Positions 23,073 through 31,717 of a DNA stretch of 64,000 bases are shown one piece after another (within the stretch, counting starts at the first letter, position 1; each line of letters starts with the position of its first letter). The stretch comes from Gemmatimonadaceae bacterium (GTDB taxonomy: Bacteria > Gemmatimonadota > Gemmatimonadetes > Gemmatimonadales > Gemmatimonadaceae): NCBI GenBank assembly GCA_025934775.1, contig JAICWO010000006.1:62001-126000 (forward strand), in the 5' to 3' direction. Below the pieces are notes generated by a model. That model made no database searches. It was not told the DNA's origin and was given only the letters and a program-made list of their open reading frames with translations. The translations under genes were made by a program, and so were the position numbers.

Positions 23073-25765
23073 GACGCGTGTTCCGCCTGCCCGGCACGGC
23101 GCGGCGCATCGACGACGAGGTGGAGCGGGAGTTCGCGTTCCACCTCGAGGGACGCATCGAGGACATCATCGCACGCGAAGGCCTCTCGCGCGACGCGGCC
23201 GAACGCGAAGCGCGCCGGCGGTTCGGCGACTACCACGGGTACCGCCAGGCCGCGCGCGACATCGATCAGCATATGCTCAATCGGAGAAATCGCATGGACC
23301 TGCTCGAGACCATTCGGCGTGAGACGCGGCAGGCCGCACGGGCACTCCTCCGCGCGCCGTCGTTCTCCGTCATCGCGATCGTCACGCTCGCACTCGGTCT
23401 CGCCGCGACGACGACCGTGTTCACCCTGCTCGATCGCGTGGTGATTCGGCCGCTGCCGTACCCGAATGCGGATCGGCTGGTGCACGTCGGCACGCTCTGG
23501 CCCAAGGTCGGACACGGCGACGAATTCGGGATCTCGCGCGGGCAGTACTTCTTCTTCAGGCAACACAGCACGACGCTGCAAGACCTGCTGTTCTACGATC
23601 GCGACATCATGATCGTGCCGGGCGACGGCTCGCATCCCGCCGAGCGCGTCGACGAGATGGATGTGAGCGCGAACGCGTTCGCGATGCTCGGGCTCGAGCT
23701 CGCGCGCGGCCGGTACTTCACGACCGCCGACGAGCGCAATCCGGACGGTGACCCGCGCGTGGCGCTCATATCATATGAGTACTGGCAGCGGCGGTTCGGC
23801 GGCGACCCGGCCATCATCGGCAAGCGGCTCGACTACGGCGCCAATCCGATGACGATCATCGGCGTGCTCGCGCCGCACGCGCGAATCCTCGACGCGACGG
23901 CGGACGTCTGGATCCGCAACCATCTCGATCCGGCCGATCCGCCGGTGAACAACCACACGCACAACGCGATCGGGCTGCTGAAGCCCGGCGTGACGGTGGA
24001 GCAGGCGGCGTCGGACATCGCGCACATCCAACAGCTCATGCGCGCGCAGTACCCCGCCGTCTACAGCGACTATTTCTACGACCATACCGGCTTCGCGATG
24101 CACGTGAGCGCGCTGCGCGACTTCGCGATCGGATCGTCGATTGCGCGCGCGCTGTGGGTGCTCTTCGGCGGCGTCGCGGTCGTGCTGCTGATCGCGGCGG
24201 CGAACGTGGCCAATCTCTACCTGGTGCGCATCGAGGCGCGCCGGCAGGAAGCCGCCGTGCGCACCGCGCTTGGCGCCGACCGCGCGCACCTCGCGGTGCA
24301 CTATCTCAGCGAGAGCCTGCTGCTCGCCGTCATCTCGGCGGCCGCGGCGATCGGACTCGGCTACTTGTTGCTGCACCTCGTGCTCTCCATCGCGCCGCAG
24401 TCGCTGCCGCGGCTCGAGGAGGTGCACCTCGGCTGGCGCAGCGTGGCGTTCTGTGTCGCAGTGTCGGTCGGCCTCGGAGTGGCGTTCGGGCTCGTGCCGC
24501 TCGCCGCGCGAGGTGTGGACGTCGACACCCTTCGCGAGGGCGCGCGCGGGCTCTCGACGTCGCGGTCGCGACGCTTCATTCGCCACGGGCTCGTGCTCGC
24601 GCAGATCGCGCTGGGCGTCGTGCTGCTCGCCGCCGGCGGCTTGATGGCGAAGAGCTTCTGGCGTCTGCGACACGTCGATATGGGCTTCAATCCCAACGGC
24701 GTGCAGACGATGATGATCATGCTGCCGCACACCGCGGAGCAGCCGGGTGGCCCGTCGGTAGCTACGATCTGGCAGCAGATCATTCAGAAAGTGCAAACGA
24801 TTCCCGGCGTCACGCATGCTGGTGCCGGCTGGGCCATTCCGCTGAACGACGGCGGATGCAGCGGCTTGATCGTGGACCAGCCGCTCGATCCGGCGAACGC
24901 GGGCGAGTGCATGCCGATGCAAGCGGTGACGCCCGGATATTTCGAGGCACTCGGCACGAAGGTGCGCGGCGCGCTGCCGACGTGGGATGACGTGGACGCG
25001 GGACGTGCACCGCTCGTCGTCACGCAAGCGTTCGCGAAGCGATTCTGGGGAACCGAGAACGCGATCGGTCGCGGTGTGCATCCGTATAACAAGAGAATAC
25101 CGGCGTTCCCGGTCGTGGGTATCGCCAGCGACATTCGCTCTGAGGGATTGCAGAATCCGCCGGTGGAAGAAGCGTACTTCTCGATCCTCGGACCACCGGG
25201 CACGCGGAACTGGCCTGTGTCGAGCGCGATGTCGCTCGTCGTGCGCGCGCCCACGTTGAGTCAGTCGGCGGTGATGACGGGCGTGCGTCGCGTCCTCGCC
25301 GACGTTGCACCCGGCGCGCCAATCGCCGACGCGAAATCGATGGAGCACATCGTCGCCGAGTCGACCGCGGGCACCTCGTTCGCGATGCTGCTCCTGCTCA
25401 TCTCGGCGGCGATCGCGCTGTCGCTGAGCGCGGTCGGCATCTACGGCGTGATCTCGTACATCGTCGCGCACCGTCGGCGCGAGATCGGGATTCGCATGGC
25501 GCTCGGCGCGCAAGCGGGCTCCGTCGCGCGGCTCGTAATCGGAGAATCGGTTGGTGTGGCGATCACCGGTGCAGCAATCGGCGTAGTCCTCGCCGCGGTC
25601 GCGATGCGTCTGCTCCGCTCGCAGCTCTTCGAGGTGAGCCCCAGCGATCCGCTGGTGCTCGCCGCGACGGGCGTCGCGCTCGTGGTGATCGCCCTGCTGT
25701 CCGCGATCGCGCCGACGCGCCGTGCGACGCGCATCGATCCGGTCGAGGCGATTCGCGCGGGCTAG
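23069..25765 (+). CDS. ADOP-type ABC transporter permease with cytosolic prefix
   Basis: 898 residues from the ATG at 23069 (MRRVFRLPG), which overlaps the PadR stop by ATGA; an earlier in-frame ATG at 23006 lies inside padR. Prefix 1-~80 (RIDDEVEREFAFHLEGRIEDIIAREGLSRDAAEREA) continues to a second short helix (RNRMDLLETIRRETRQAARALL) before TM1 (IVTLALGLAATTTVFTLLD). The usual ALGIGANT is LGLAATTT here. First PCD ~110-360, TM2-4 ~385-500 (VLLIAAANVANLYLVRIEA), second unit to TRIDPVEAIRAG. Its TAG shares the palindrome CTAG with the stop of the convergent DUF3108 gene. Confidence 0.92.
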   Translation: MRRVFRLPGTARRIDDEVEREFAFHLEGRIEDIIAREGLSRDAAEREARRRFGDYHGYRQAARDIDQHMLNRRNRMDLLETIRRETRQAARALLRAPSFSVIAIVTLALGLAATTTVFTLLDRVVIRPLPYPNADRLVHVGTLWPKVGHGDEFGISRGQYFFFRQHSTTLQDLLFYDRDIMIVPGDGSHPAERVDEMDVSANAFAMLGLELARGRYFTTADERNPDGDPRVALISYEYWQRRFGGDPAIIGKRLDYGANPMTIIGVLAPHARILDATADVWIRNHLDPADPPVNNHTHNAIGLLKPGVTVEQAASDIAHIQQLMRAQYPAVYSDYFYDHTGFAMHVSALRDFAIGSSIARALWVLFGGVAVVLLIAAANVANLYLVRIEARRQEAAVRTALGADRAHLAVHYLSESLLLAVISAAAAIGLGYLLLHLVLSIAPQSLPRLEEVHLGWRSVAFCVAVSVGLGVAFGLVPLAARGVDVDTLREGARGLSTSRSRRFIRHGLVLAQIALGVVLLAAGGLMAKSFWRLRHVDMGFNPNGVQTMMIMLPHTAEQPGGPSVATIWQQIIQKVQTIPGVTHAGAGWAIPLNDGGCSGLIVDQPLDPANAGECMPMQAVTPGYFEALGTKVRGALPTWDDVDAGRAPLVVTQAFAKRFWGTENAIGRGVHPYNKRIPAFPVVGIASDIRSEGLQNPPVEEAYFSILGPPGTRNWPVSSAMSLVVRAPTLSQSAVMTGVRRVLADVAPGAPIADAKSMEHIVAESTAGTSFAMLLLLISAAIALSLSAVGIYGVISYIVAHRRREIGIRMALGAQAGSVARLVIGESVGVAITGAAIGVVLAAVAMRLLRSQLFEVSPSDPLVLAATGVALVVIALLSAIAPTRRATRIDPVEAIRAG

Positions 25766-26508
25766 GGCTTACCGTTCGCGCGCGTGATGTGGCTCAGATA
25801 GAGATTGATCGATCCGAACGGCAATCCGGCTTTCATCTGGAGCAGCACGCGCGCGGAGTCATCGGAGAACCAGAGCTCCGCGTGGCCGTTCTGCGAGAAG
25901 ATGTGCGACGTGCGAATCTTGGGCGAGACGACGACGGCGGAGAACGTGCCCGCGGGCACCGTGATGCGCTCGCGTCGCACGACGTCGATCACGACGGGAT
26001 TGCCTTCGGGTTGGAAGTAGCGGTGCAGCTCGTAGTGATCGCCGGTCACGAGCGGTAGCGTACGGACGAAGTACACCATCGACACGTCGTCGAGCGGATC
26101 GGCCGTCGACGCGGTGGTCGGCTCGTTGTTCTTGGTGTAGCGGCGCCGCTCCGGCTCGATGCGGAAGTCGCGGCGCACGTGGTACGGACCTTCGTTGAGA
26201 TGCTGCACGAACCGGCGCGAGACGAAGCTGCCCGTGTCGAACCAGCTCGCCGTGGTGTCGCGGACGCGATAGCCGGGAATTCCGCCCGAGACTGCGAGCA
26301 CGGCATGCCACACCTGATGGCCATCCAGGGTATCGACATTGCTCACCGCCATCTGACCCGAGCCCACGTGGAGCTTGCCGAACGAGACGGCGTAGTCCAG
26401 CCGCTCGCCGACGCCGAATGGCAGCGGCGCGTCCGTGCGCAGATTGCGCGACGGCGCGGCGCCGGCGGCGAAGATCACGACAGCGAGTGGTAAGAGTTTT
26501 CTCAACAC
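25762..26508 (-). CDS. DUF3108 secreted protein
   Basis: 248 residues with a short signal peptide (MLRKLLPLAVVIFAAGAAPS). The DUF3108 pattern is visible: PFGVGERLDYAVSFGKLHVGSGQMAV, then WFDTGSFVSRRFVQHLNEGPYHVRRDFRIEPERRRY, and near the end AELWFSDDSARVLLQMKAGLPFGSINLYLS. Members are periplasmic beta-rich proteins of unknown role, often near envelope biogenesis genes. It starts 5 bases after the stop of the GT39 gene and is the last gene of the PAP2-PAP2-GT39-DUF3108 operon. Confidence 0.88.
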   Translation of the reverse strand: MLRKLLPLAVVIFAAGAAPSRNLRTDAPLPFGVGERLDYAVSFGKLHVGSGQMAVSNVDTLDGHQVWHAVLAVSGGIPGYRVRDTTASWFDTGSFVSRRFVQHLNEGPYHVRRDFRIEPERRRYTKNNEPTTASTADPLDDVSMVYFVRTLPLVTGDHYELHRYFQPEGNPVVIDVVRRERITVPAGTFSAVVVSPKIRTSHIFSQNGHAELWFSDDSARVLLQMKAGLPFGSINLYLSHITRANGKP

Positions 26509-26513
26509 GTCGA

Positions 26514-28112
26514 TTACGGCAAGTGTGTGGGCGGGAACAGATCCCGTGCTCGATAGACGATCAGTCCCACCCCGTCGTTAGCATGCCGGTGAATCTCGAG
26601 TCGCGCGGCGGGACGCGGGTCGATCGCCGCGAAGCGTGAAGCGAGCCGCGCAAGCGTGCGGTCTGCGTCAGGCGTCGCGCGCAGCACGATCAGAGCGGGC
26701 CGGCCGGCGAGGGCTCGCTGGTCGGCCACGAAGTGGAATTGGCGATCATCGTCGTTGAAACATAGGACCGTGGCATCGGCGGCGAGCGCGGCGCCGATCT
26801 TCGCGCCGTCGATCCAGTTGCTCGCGACGACGACCGACGTGCGACCGGCAGACAGTGAATCGATGACGGGGCGCAGTTCGCGCCAGTCGAGCGCGTCGAG
26901 CGACGGATCGCCGTGCGCGAACAGGCCCGGAAAGGCGCTCGAGAACCAACCCGTCTGGATCTGACTCGCCGCGAAGGCCACGAGCGAGACGACCAACAGC
27001 GCGGTGCCGCCGAGGTACACTCGAACGAGCCGGGCGCGACCGCGCTGCTCGAGTCGCGCCAGTGCATCGGCGAGGAGCGGAACGAGGAAGAGGAATCCGG
27101 GCGCCGGCCAGTGCGGAAGACCGGCGCGGCCGCCGAGTGCGATCGCGGGGAACACGATCACCGGGCCAGACGCGAGACAGGCGAGCAGCCATCGGGGTCG
27201 ATCGCCCGGGCCACGGCGCACCGCCGCGACGAATTGCCAGACGAGCGCGAGCCAGATCCACGGAAGCATGTACCCGGCTTGGCCGGCGAGATTTTGCAGC
27301 AGGCTGGCGATGTGCAGTCCATGCTGAAGGTCCGCGCGGCCGCCTTGGAAACGAAACGAGGCCCAACCGTGTCGCGCATTCCAGATCCACACCGGCAGCG
27401 ACATGGCGAGCGCGATCAGCCCCGCGAGGTACGGTGCCGGGCGGGCAATCCAGCGCCGCGCGCCGGCCGTCGTCGCCAGGAAGAGCAGCGCGCCGCTGAT
27501 GAGAAATATGGCATGATATTTTGATAATGCAGCGATGCCGGCGCCCACGCCCGCAAGCGCCCACCAGGCGGCGCCATGCCGGCCGTCGGCCGCGGTCGCG
27601 CGTTCCAGCGCCAGCGCGGCGAGCGCGAACCCCAGCAGCAGCGGGCCGTCGGGCAGAATCCAGCCGCCATCGCTCACGCCGAAGACGGGAATGACTTGCA
27701 GCAGAATCGCCGCGTGGACCGCGGCCCGCGGGCCAAACGATCTCCGCGCGATCCGCGCGACGAGCCACGTCGTCGCGGCGAAGAGCACGATGAACGGGAG
27801 GCGGAGGAGCACGTCCGAGTGCGCGCCGCCGAGCCGCTCGATGAGCGCGGTGATCCAGAAGACGAGCGGCGGGTGATCGTAGTAGCCGAGGCTCGTCGGA
27901 CGCGCGACGGCAACCGCGTACGATTCGTCGACGCCGAGTCCGATCGACGCGGCGAGCGCCAGCCGCGCGACCGCGCCGACGGCGATGACGATGAGAATCG
28001 CGCGCTCGCTGCGCGCGCGGTCGTTCACCTGAACGGCTGCGCCGGCGTGCGCGGCGCTAACGAGCGCTCTCGCCGGCGGCGAGAGAAGACCAGCCGAATT
28101 CGGTTCGCCCAT
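26514..28112 (-). CDS. ArnT-like glycosyltransferase, family 39/PMT_2 type
   Basis: 532 residues. The first extracytoplasmic loop has the catalytic-type acidic pair in GLGVDESYAVAVA, followed by SLGYYDHPPLVFWITA, both hallmarks of polyprenyl-phosphate-sugar-dependent transferases such as ArnT. About 11 TM helices extend to ~385; a soluble periplasmic domain ends the chain. It probably moves a sugar from an undecaprenyl-phosphate carrier to a lipid or protein. The ATG at 28112 would overlap the upstream PAP2 gene by 56 bases; a GTG at 28028 (VNDRARSERAIL) is an alternative start that avoids overlap. It is third in an operon with two PAP2 phosphatases, which fits carrier-lipid recycling or lipid modification. 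Confidence 0.85.
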   Translation of the reverse strand: MGEPNSAGLLSPPARALVSAAHAGAAVQVNDRARSERAILIVIAVGAVARLALAASIGLGVDESYAVAVARPTSLGYYDHPPLVFWITALIERLGGAHSDVLLRLPFIVLFAATTWLVARIARRSFGPRAAVHAAILLQVIPVFGVSDGGWILPDGPLLLGFALAALALERATAADGRHGAAWWALAGVGAGIAALSKYHAIFLISGALLFLATTAGARRWIARPAPYLAGLIALAMSLPVWIWNARHGWASFRFQGGRADLQHGLHIASLLQNLAGQAGYMLPWIWLALVWQFVAAVRRGPGDRPRWLLACLASGPVIVFPAIALGGRAGLPHWPAPGFLFLVPLLADALARLEQRGRARLVRVYLGGTALLVVSLVAFAASQIQTGWFSSAFPGLFAHGDPSLDALDWRELRPVIDSLSAGRTSVVVASNWIDGAKIGAALAADATVLCFNDDDRQFHFVADQRALAGRPALIVLRATPDADRTLARLASRFAAIDPRPAARLEIHRHANDGVGLIVYRARDLFPPTHLP

Positions 28113-28926
28113 TCGGTCCCATGCCGACGGTCATTCCGCGGAGCACCGTACCGATGACGCCGTCGTCATTCGCGTGGCGCTGCACGACGCGTCCGCTCCA
28201 CGTTCCAATGAACGCCGCCATGGGCAGATCGCTCGGCCAATGCATGCGCTGCACGACGCGCGCGATCCCGACCGCCGCCGCACCGCCGAACGCCGTCCAG
28301 TCGAGCAGGCGCGCGTGCGTCGAATCGGCCGCGCGCAGTTCGCCGGCGATCGTCGCGGCCATCGCGAAGGCGGCGGCGGTGTGCCCCGATGGAAACGAGA
28401 CGAACGGTCCGTTCGCCTCGTGAAAGCCGCGGCCGAGCTCGAACGCGTGCTTCGTCTGCACGCCCGGGAGTGCGCGGCCGGAAATACCTTTGCCGATCCC
28501 GGTGATCACCGTAGCCAGCGCGATCGATTCGATGTTGTGAATCGCGAATCGTCGAAGCGCTCCATTTCCAGTCATTGTCGTGCCGGCGAGCAGCACGGTG
28601 CTGGCGACGAACGGACCATCGCCACCGAGGAACGCGACGTCGCCCGCCACCTGATGCAGTCTGCGGCTGCGTTGCCAGTTCGGCTCGACGAGCTCGCTCG
28701 AGATCGGATGGTCGAGCGGCGCGATCGCGAAGGTGCCGACCGCCGCGGCGGCGAAGGCGATTTTCTCGTCTCGCGTGAGCCACGGAGCCGGATGATGCGC
28801 GGTCGCGTGAACGGAATCGGCGCGTTGGGCGGTCGTATCACGCACGGTGCTTTGGCCGAGTGCCGCGTTGGCCACGGCGCCGCAGGCCAACATGGCCGCG
28901 ATAGTTCCGCGCGCGATCGCTTTCAC
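28057..28926 (-). CDS. PAP2-family phosphatase, periplasmic; altered first motif
   Basis: 289 residues from a GTG at 28926 that overlaps the upstream stop (GTGA); it begins a signal peptide (VKAIARGTIAAMLACGAVANAALGQ). PAP2 motifs are C1 KGISGRALP (~140), C2 FPSGHTAAAF and C3 ARVVQRMHWPSD. C2 and C3 keep the catalytic His and Asp residues, but C1 should read K-X6-RP and has Leu in place of Arg, and the Ser before Arg in C3 is Ala. It may be less active or have another substrate. It lies between a PAP2 with intact motifs and an ArnT-like transferase, all overlapping. Confidence 0.85.
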   Translation of the reverse strand: MKAIARGTIAAMLACGAVANAALGQSTVRDTTAQRADSVHATAHHPAPWLTRDEKIAFAAAAVGTFAIAPLDHPISSELVEPNWQRSRRLHQVAGDVAFLGGDGPFVASTVLLAGTTMTGNGALRRFAIHNIESIALATVITGIGKGISGRALPGVQTKHAFELGRGFHEANGPFVSFPSGHTAAAFAMAATIAGELRAADSTHARLLDWTAFGGAAAVGIARVVQRMHWPSDLPMAAFIGTWSGRVVQRHANDDGVIGTVLRGMTVGMGPNGRTEFGWSSLAAGESAR

Positions 28927-29786
28927 TGCGCGTTCGCCGTCGCGGCGGGCGCCGGCATCGACCAGCCGAGGCCGAGCCGCCCGTTCGGCAGCGGCACCGC
29001 CTCGGCACCGAGCAGCCATCGGTCGATCAAGTTGTTCGTATGGCCGTGATTGTATCGCACGACTTTGATGCCGCTGAACGTGCCGATACCGGCTCCCACG
29101 ACGACGTCGCTCGCCCAATGCGCGTTGTTATACATTCGTGATAGGCCCACGAGCGTCGCGCCGCCGTACATCGCGGTTGCCACGAGCCACGTCGCGTGCG
29201 GCCACCATCGCTGCGATTCGCTTGTCACGACGCTCGCCGCCGCGAACGCCACGGTGGTGTGTCCTGACGGGAACGATTGGTAGCCGCCTCCCTTGGTCAA
29301 TCCGCGCGCGAAGCCAAAGTCGTGCGGGTTGGTGTCCGCCGACACGTATGGTCGCGCGCGTCCGGCGGCGTCTTTGAGCACGCCGACGATGATACCGGAC
29401 AGCGCCACCGCCTCGGAGCCGTGGAGCCCGAGGTCGGCGAGTGGGCGCCAGTGCGCGAGCCGGCCGACGGCGTACATGGACACGCCAATGACGACGGAGC
29501 CCGGGTCCGCGATGTACTGAACGTCGCGTGACGCGTTCTTGAAGAATCGATTCGCCTGCGTGCTCGAGTCCTGCAAGCGGCTCGCGATCGATTTGTCGGC
29601 GGGAAACATCACGATGGTGAGTCCCGCGAAGCCGCCGGCGAGCACGCCGTCGCGCCAGGTGAACAGCGTCTTCGCGGCGTGAATGCTGTCGCCGGGCATT
29701 GCCGTCTGCGCGGCGAGCGGGCGCGGCGAATTCACCCCTGCGACTCCGGCCAACGCGCATGCGAGCCATCGATGCATCAAGCGCAT
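28923..29786 (-). CDS. PAP2-family phosphatase, secreted, intact motifs
   Basis: 287 residues from the ATG at 29786 (MRLMHRWLACALAGVAG), which opens a signal peptide; the frame stays open to 29858 without one. The motifs are complete: KDAAGRARPY (K-X6-RP), SFPSGHTTVAF and SRMYNNAHWASDV (SR-X5-H-X3-D). Helices around them are hydrophobic, so it is a membrane-associated periplasmic phosphatase acting on lipid pyrophosphates, such as undecaprenyl pyrophosphate or a lipid A precursor. First gene of the four-gene operon ending at 25762. Its promoter region, shared with the PepSY gene, holds CTGTCA-N6-TGACAG (29875-29892). Confidence 0.9.
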   Translation of the reverse strand: MRLMHRWLACALAGVAGVNSPRPLAAQTAMPGDSIHAAKTLFTWRDGVLAGGFAGLTIVMFPADKSIASRLQDSSTQANRFFKNASRDVQYIADPGSVVIGVSMYAVGRLAHWRPLADLGLHGSEAVALSGIIVGVLKDAAGRARPYVSADTNPHDFGFARGLTKGGGYQSFPSGHTTVAFAAASVVTSESQRWWPHATWLVATAMYGGATLVGLSRMYNNAHWASDVVVGAGIGTFSGIKVVRYNHGHTNNLIDRWLLGAEAVPLPNGRLGLGWSMPAPAATANAQ

Positions 29787-29874
29787 GGTTCCACTGCTAC
29801 TCGGGTTGTCGAATCCGGGGATTCGGAAATCGCTGCGGCTCGCGGAACGTCCGCCCAAACACTATCGCTGTAAG

Positions 29875-29892
29875 CTGTCAGCAACATGACAG
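29875..29892. promoter_or_regulatory. Palindrome CTGTCA-N6-TGACAG between PAP2 and PepSY genes
   Basis: CTGTCAGCAACATGACAG has perfect 6-bp arms. The same arms with the same 6-base gap recur at 31647-31664 before the lone MacB-type permease (14 of 18 bases identical). It lies 72 bases before the PepSY ATG and 89 bases before the PAP2 ATG, so it could act on either or both. The regulator is unknown and not obviously encoded in the window. Confidence 0.55.
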
Positions 29893-29963
29893 TCGAGCCC
29901 GCGGCGCGCGATGTGCGGTCGCGCATGATCGAGTCGTCGACATGAACCCCGGAGGAAATTCCA

Positions 29964-30359
29964 ATGACCCACTCGATCAAGCATGCGCTGGTCGCCGCGG
30001 CCGTGATCGCCGCGGCGGCGATCACCACGGCCGGCGCGCAGGGGCCCGCTCCAAAGTACAAACGCGATCTTCCCGCGAAGCTCCTCAAAGAAGCAAAGAT
30101 TTCTGAAGCCCACGCGGCGAGGGCGGCGAGCGCCAAGGTACCGAACGGAACGATCGAGGGCGTCGAGCTCGAGAACGAGAATGGCCGTCTGATCTACTCG
30201 TACGAGCTCAAGGTGCCGGGCAAGTCAGGCGTCGAAGAGGTGAACGTCAACGCGAAAACCGGCGCGATCGTCAACACCGAGCACGAGTCGGCGGCGGCGG
30301 AGCGCGCCGAATCCAAGTCCGAAAAGGCGGAGAAGCCTACGAAGAAGCCGCCGCGGTAG
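29964..30359 (+). CDS. PepSY-domain exported protein
   Basis: 131 residues. Signal peptide MTHSIKHALVAAAVIAAAAITTAGAQ, then a single PepSY-like domain: LLKEAKISEAHAARAASAKVPNGTIEGVELENENGRLIYSYELKVPGKSGVEEVNVNAKTGAIVN (read in parts), which matches the 'A...A....G.v...elE.e.g...yev.i......e.~vd~.tG.v' pattern. PepSY domains inhibit or bind peptidases or act as sensor modules. The Lys/Glu-rich tail (ESKSEKAEKPTKKPPR) is disordered. A strong GGAGGAAAT ribosome site precedes the ATG. The palindrome at 29875-29892 lies upstream. Confidence 0.87.
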   Translation: MTHSIKHALVAAAVIAAAAITTAGAQGPAPKYKRDLPAKLLKEAKISEAHAARAASAKVPNGTIEGVELENENGRLIYSYELKVPGKSGVEEVNVNAKTGAIVNTEHESAAAERAESKSEKAEKPTKKPPR

Positions 30360-30376
30360 CTAGGCCGCCGCGCGGC

Positions 30377-31591
30377 TCACTCGTAGCGCAGCGCTTCGAT
30401 TGGGTCGAGCGTCGCCGCGCGCCGCGCGGGCCAGACGCCGAACAGCAGCCCGACCGCGCTCGCGAACGCGAACGCCAGCGCGATCGACGAGGTGCCGACG
30501 GCCGTCGACCAGCCGAACGCGTTGTGCAGCACGATCGCGCTGCCGACGCCTGCGGCGATGCCGATGGCGCCGCCGAGCAGGCAAAGCACGACGGCCTCGG
30601 CGAGGAATTGGAAGAGGATGTTTCGGCGCGTGGCGCCCAGCGCCTTCCGCACGCCGATCTCGCGCGTGCGCTCGGTGACCGACACGAGCATGATGTTCAT
30701 GATCCCGATGCCGCCCACCAGGAGCGACACCGCGGCGATGCCGGCGAGCAGCGTCGTGAACACCTGCGTCGCTTCGCCGAGTGTCTCGATGAAGTCGGCC
30801 TGGTTGCGGATGCGGAAGTCGTCGGGCTGATCCGAGCGCAGCCGGTGCGAGCGGCGCATCGCGAGCTGGACTTCGGTCGTGGCGTCCGGCAGGTCGGCTT
30901 CACTCGACGCGAGCGCGAAGATGTCGTCGACCCAGTCGGTCTTGAAGACGCGAAAGCGTCCCGTGTAGAACGGGATGAGCACCTGATCGTCTTCGCTGCC
31001 GAATCCGCCGCCGGCGCCTTTTTCCTTGAGCGTGCCGATGACCGTGAACTGGATCCCGCCGATCCGCACCTTCTGCCCGATGACCTCGTCGGGGTTGTTC
31101 ACGCCGAGATTCTCGAGCACACCGCTCCCGAAGACGGCCACGCGCTGCCGTCCGAGATTGTCGCCCGACGTGAACATCGCGCCATGAGCGATCTCATATT
31201 TCCGAACGATCAAGATGTTCGGTGTGGCGCCGACGATGCGCACGTTGGTGTTCTTGTCGCCCCACTGCACCTGGAGCATCTTATCCTGCTGCGGCTCCAC
31301 GGCGAGGATGTGCGGCGCGCGCTCCTCGATCGCCTGCGCGTCCTCGAGCGCCATGCGCCGCCGGGAGTTGAGCTGGACGCCGCCCATGCGCTGCCACGAG
31401 GCGTCGATCTGCAGCGTGGTCGTGCCGAGCGCGGCGATGCGGTCGCGGACCGATTGCTGGGCGCCGTTGCCGAGCGCGACCATCGCGATCACGGCGGCGA
31501 TTCCAATGACGATGCCGAGCATCGTGAGCAGCGAGCGCAGCAAGTTGGCGCGCAGCGCGCTGAGAGCAATGAGGAGGGGTTCGATCTGCAC
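30377..31591 (-). CDS. Lone MacB-type ABC permease (single unit)
   Basis: 404 residues, the usual size of a MacB-family permease without fused ATPase. TM1 (LRANLLRSLLTMLGIVIGIAAVIAMVALGNGAQ), a periplasmic MacB-PCD (~50-270) and three TM helices (GGIGIMNIMLVSVTERTREIGVRKALGATRRNILFQFL, AVVLCLLGGAIGIAAGV, ALAFAFASAVGLLFG) are all intact, ending LDPIEALRYE. This is the classic macrolide/lipoprotein-type exporter permease; neither an ATPase nor an HlyD-like adaptor is adjacent. The start is a GTG at 31591. A perfect palindrome, CTGTCATG-TC-CATGACAG, lies at 31647-31664 upstream. Confidence 0.9.
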   Translation of the reverse strand: MQIEPLLIALSALRANLLRSLLTMLGIVIGIAAVIAMVALGNGAQQSVRDRIAALGTTTLQIDASWQRMGGVQLNSRRRMALEDAQAIEERAPHILAVEPQQDKMLQVQWGDKNTNVRIVGATPNILIVRKYEIAHGAMFTSGDNLGRQRVAVFGSGVLENLGVNNPDEVIGQKVRIGGIQFTVIGTLKEKGAGGGFGSEDDQVLIPFYTGRFRVFKTDWVDDIFALASSEADLPDATTEVQLAMRRSHRLRSDQPDDFRIRNQADFIETLGEATQVFTTLLAGIAAVSLLVGGIGIMNIMLVSVTERTREIGVRKALGATRRNILFQFLAEAVVLCLLGGAIGIAAGVGSAIVLHNAFGWSTAVGTSSIALAFAFASAVGLLFGVWPARRAATLDPIEALRYE

Positions 31592-31646
31592 GACGGCGAG
31601 CTCGCGGGTCCGAAGGTGAGGCGATGTCGAACACTAACCATGGTAC

Positions 31647-31664
31647 CTGTCATGTCCATGACAG
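31647..31664. promoter_or_regulatory. Perfect palindrome CTGTCATG-TC-CATGACAG before the MacB-type permease
   Basis: 8-bp arms with a 2-base spacer, 56 bases upstream of the GTG at 31591. It shares CTGTCA-N6-TGACAG with 29875-29892. It lies on the permease side of the divergent region with padR (31773), and its sequence is unlike the PadR sites at 31723-31762, so another regulator is implied. Confidence 0.6.
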
Positions 31665-31717
31665 ATCCGTGGCGGCGCGGGCCGGCGGTGACGCGCACGC
31701 GCGGGCCAATTCGCCCC

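Noticed and set aside
30347-30374. GC-rich hairpin between the PepSY and MacB-type genes
   Set aside because: The stem needs a bulge and has no T-run; GCCGC runs are frequent here, so a terminator could not be supported.
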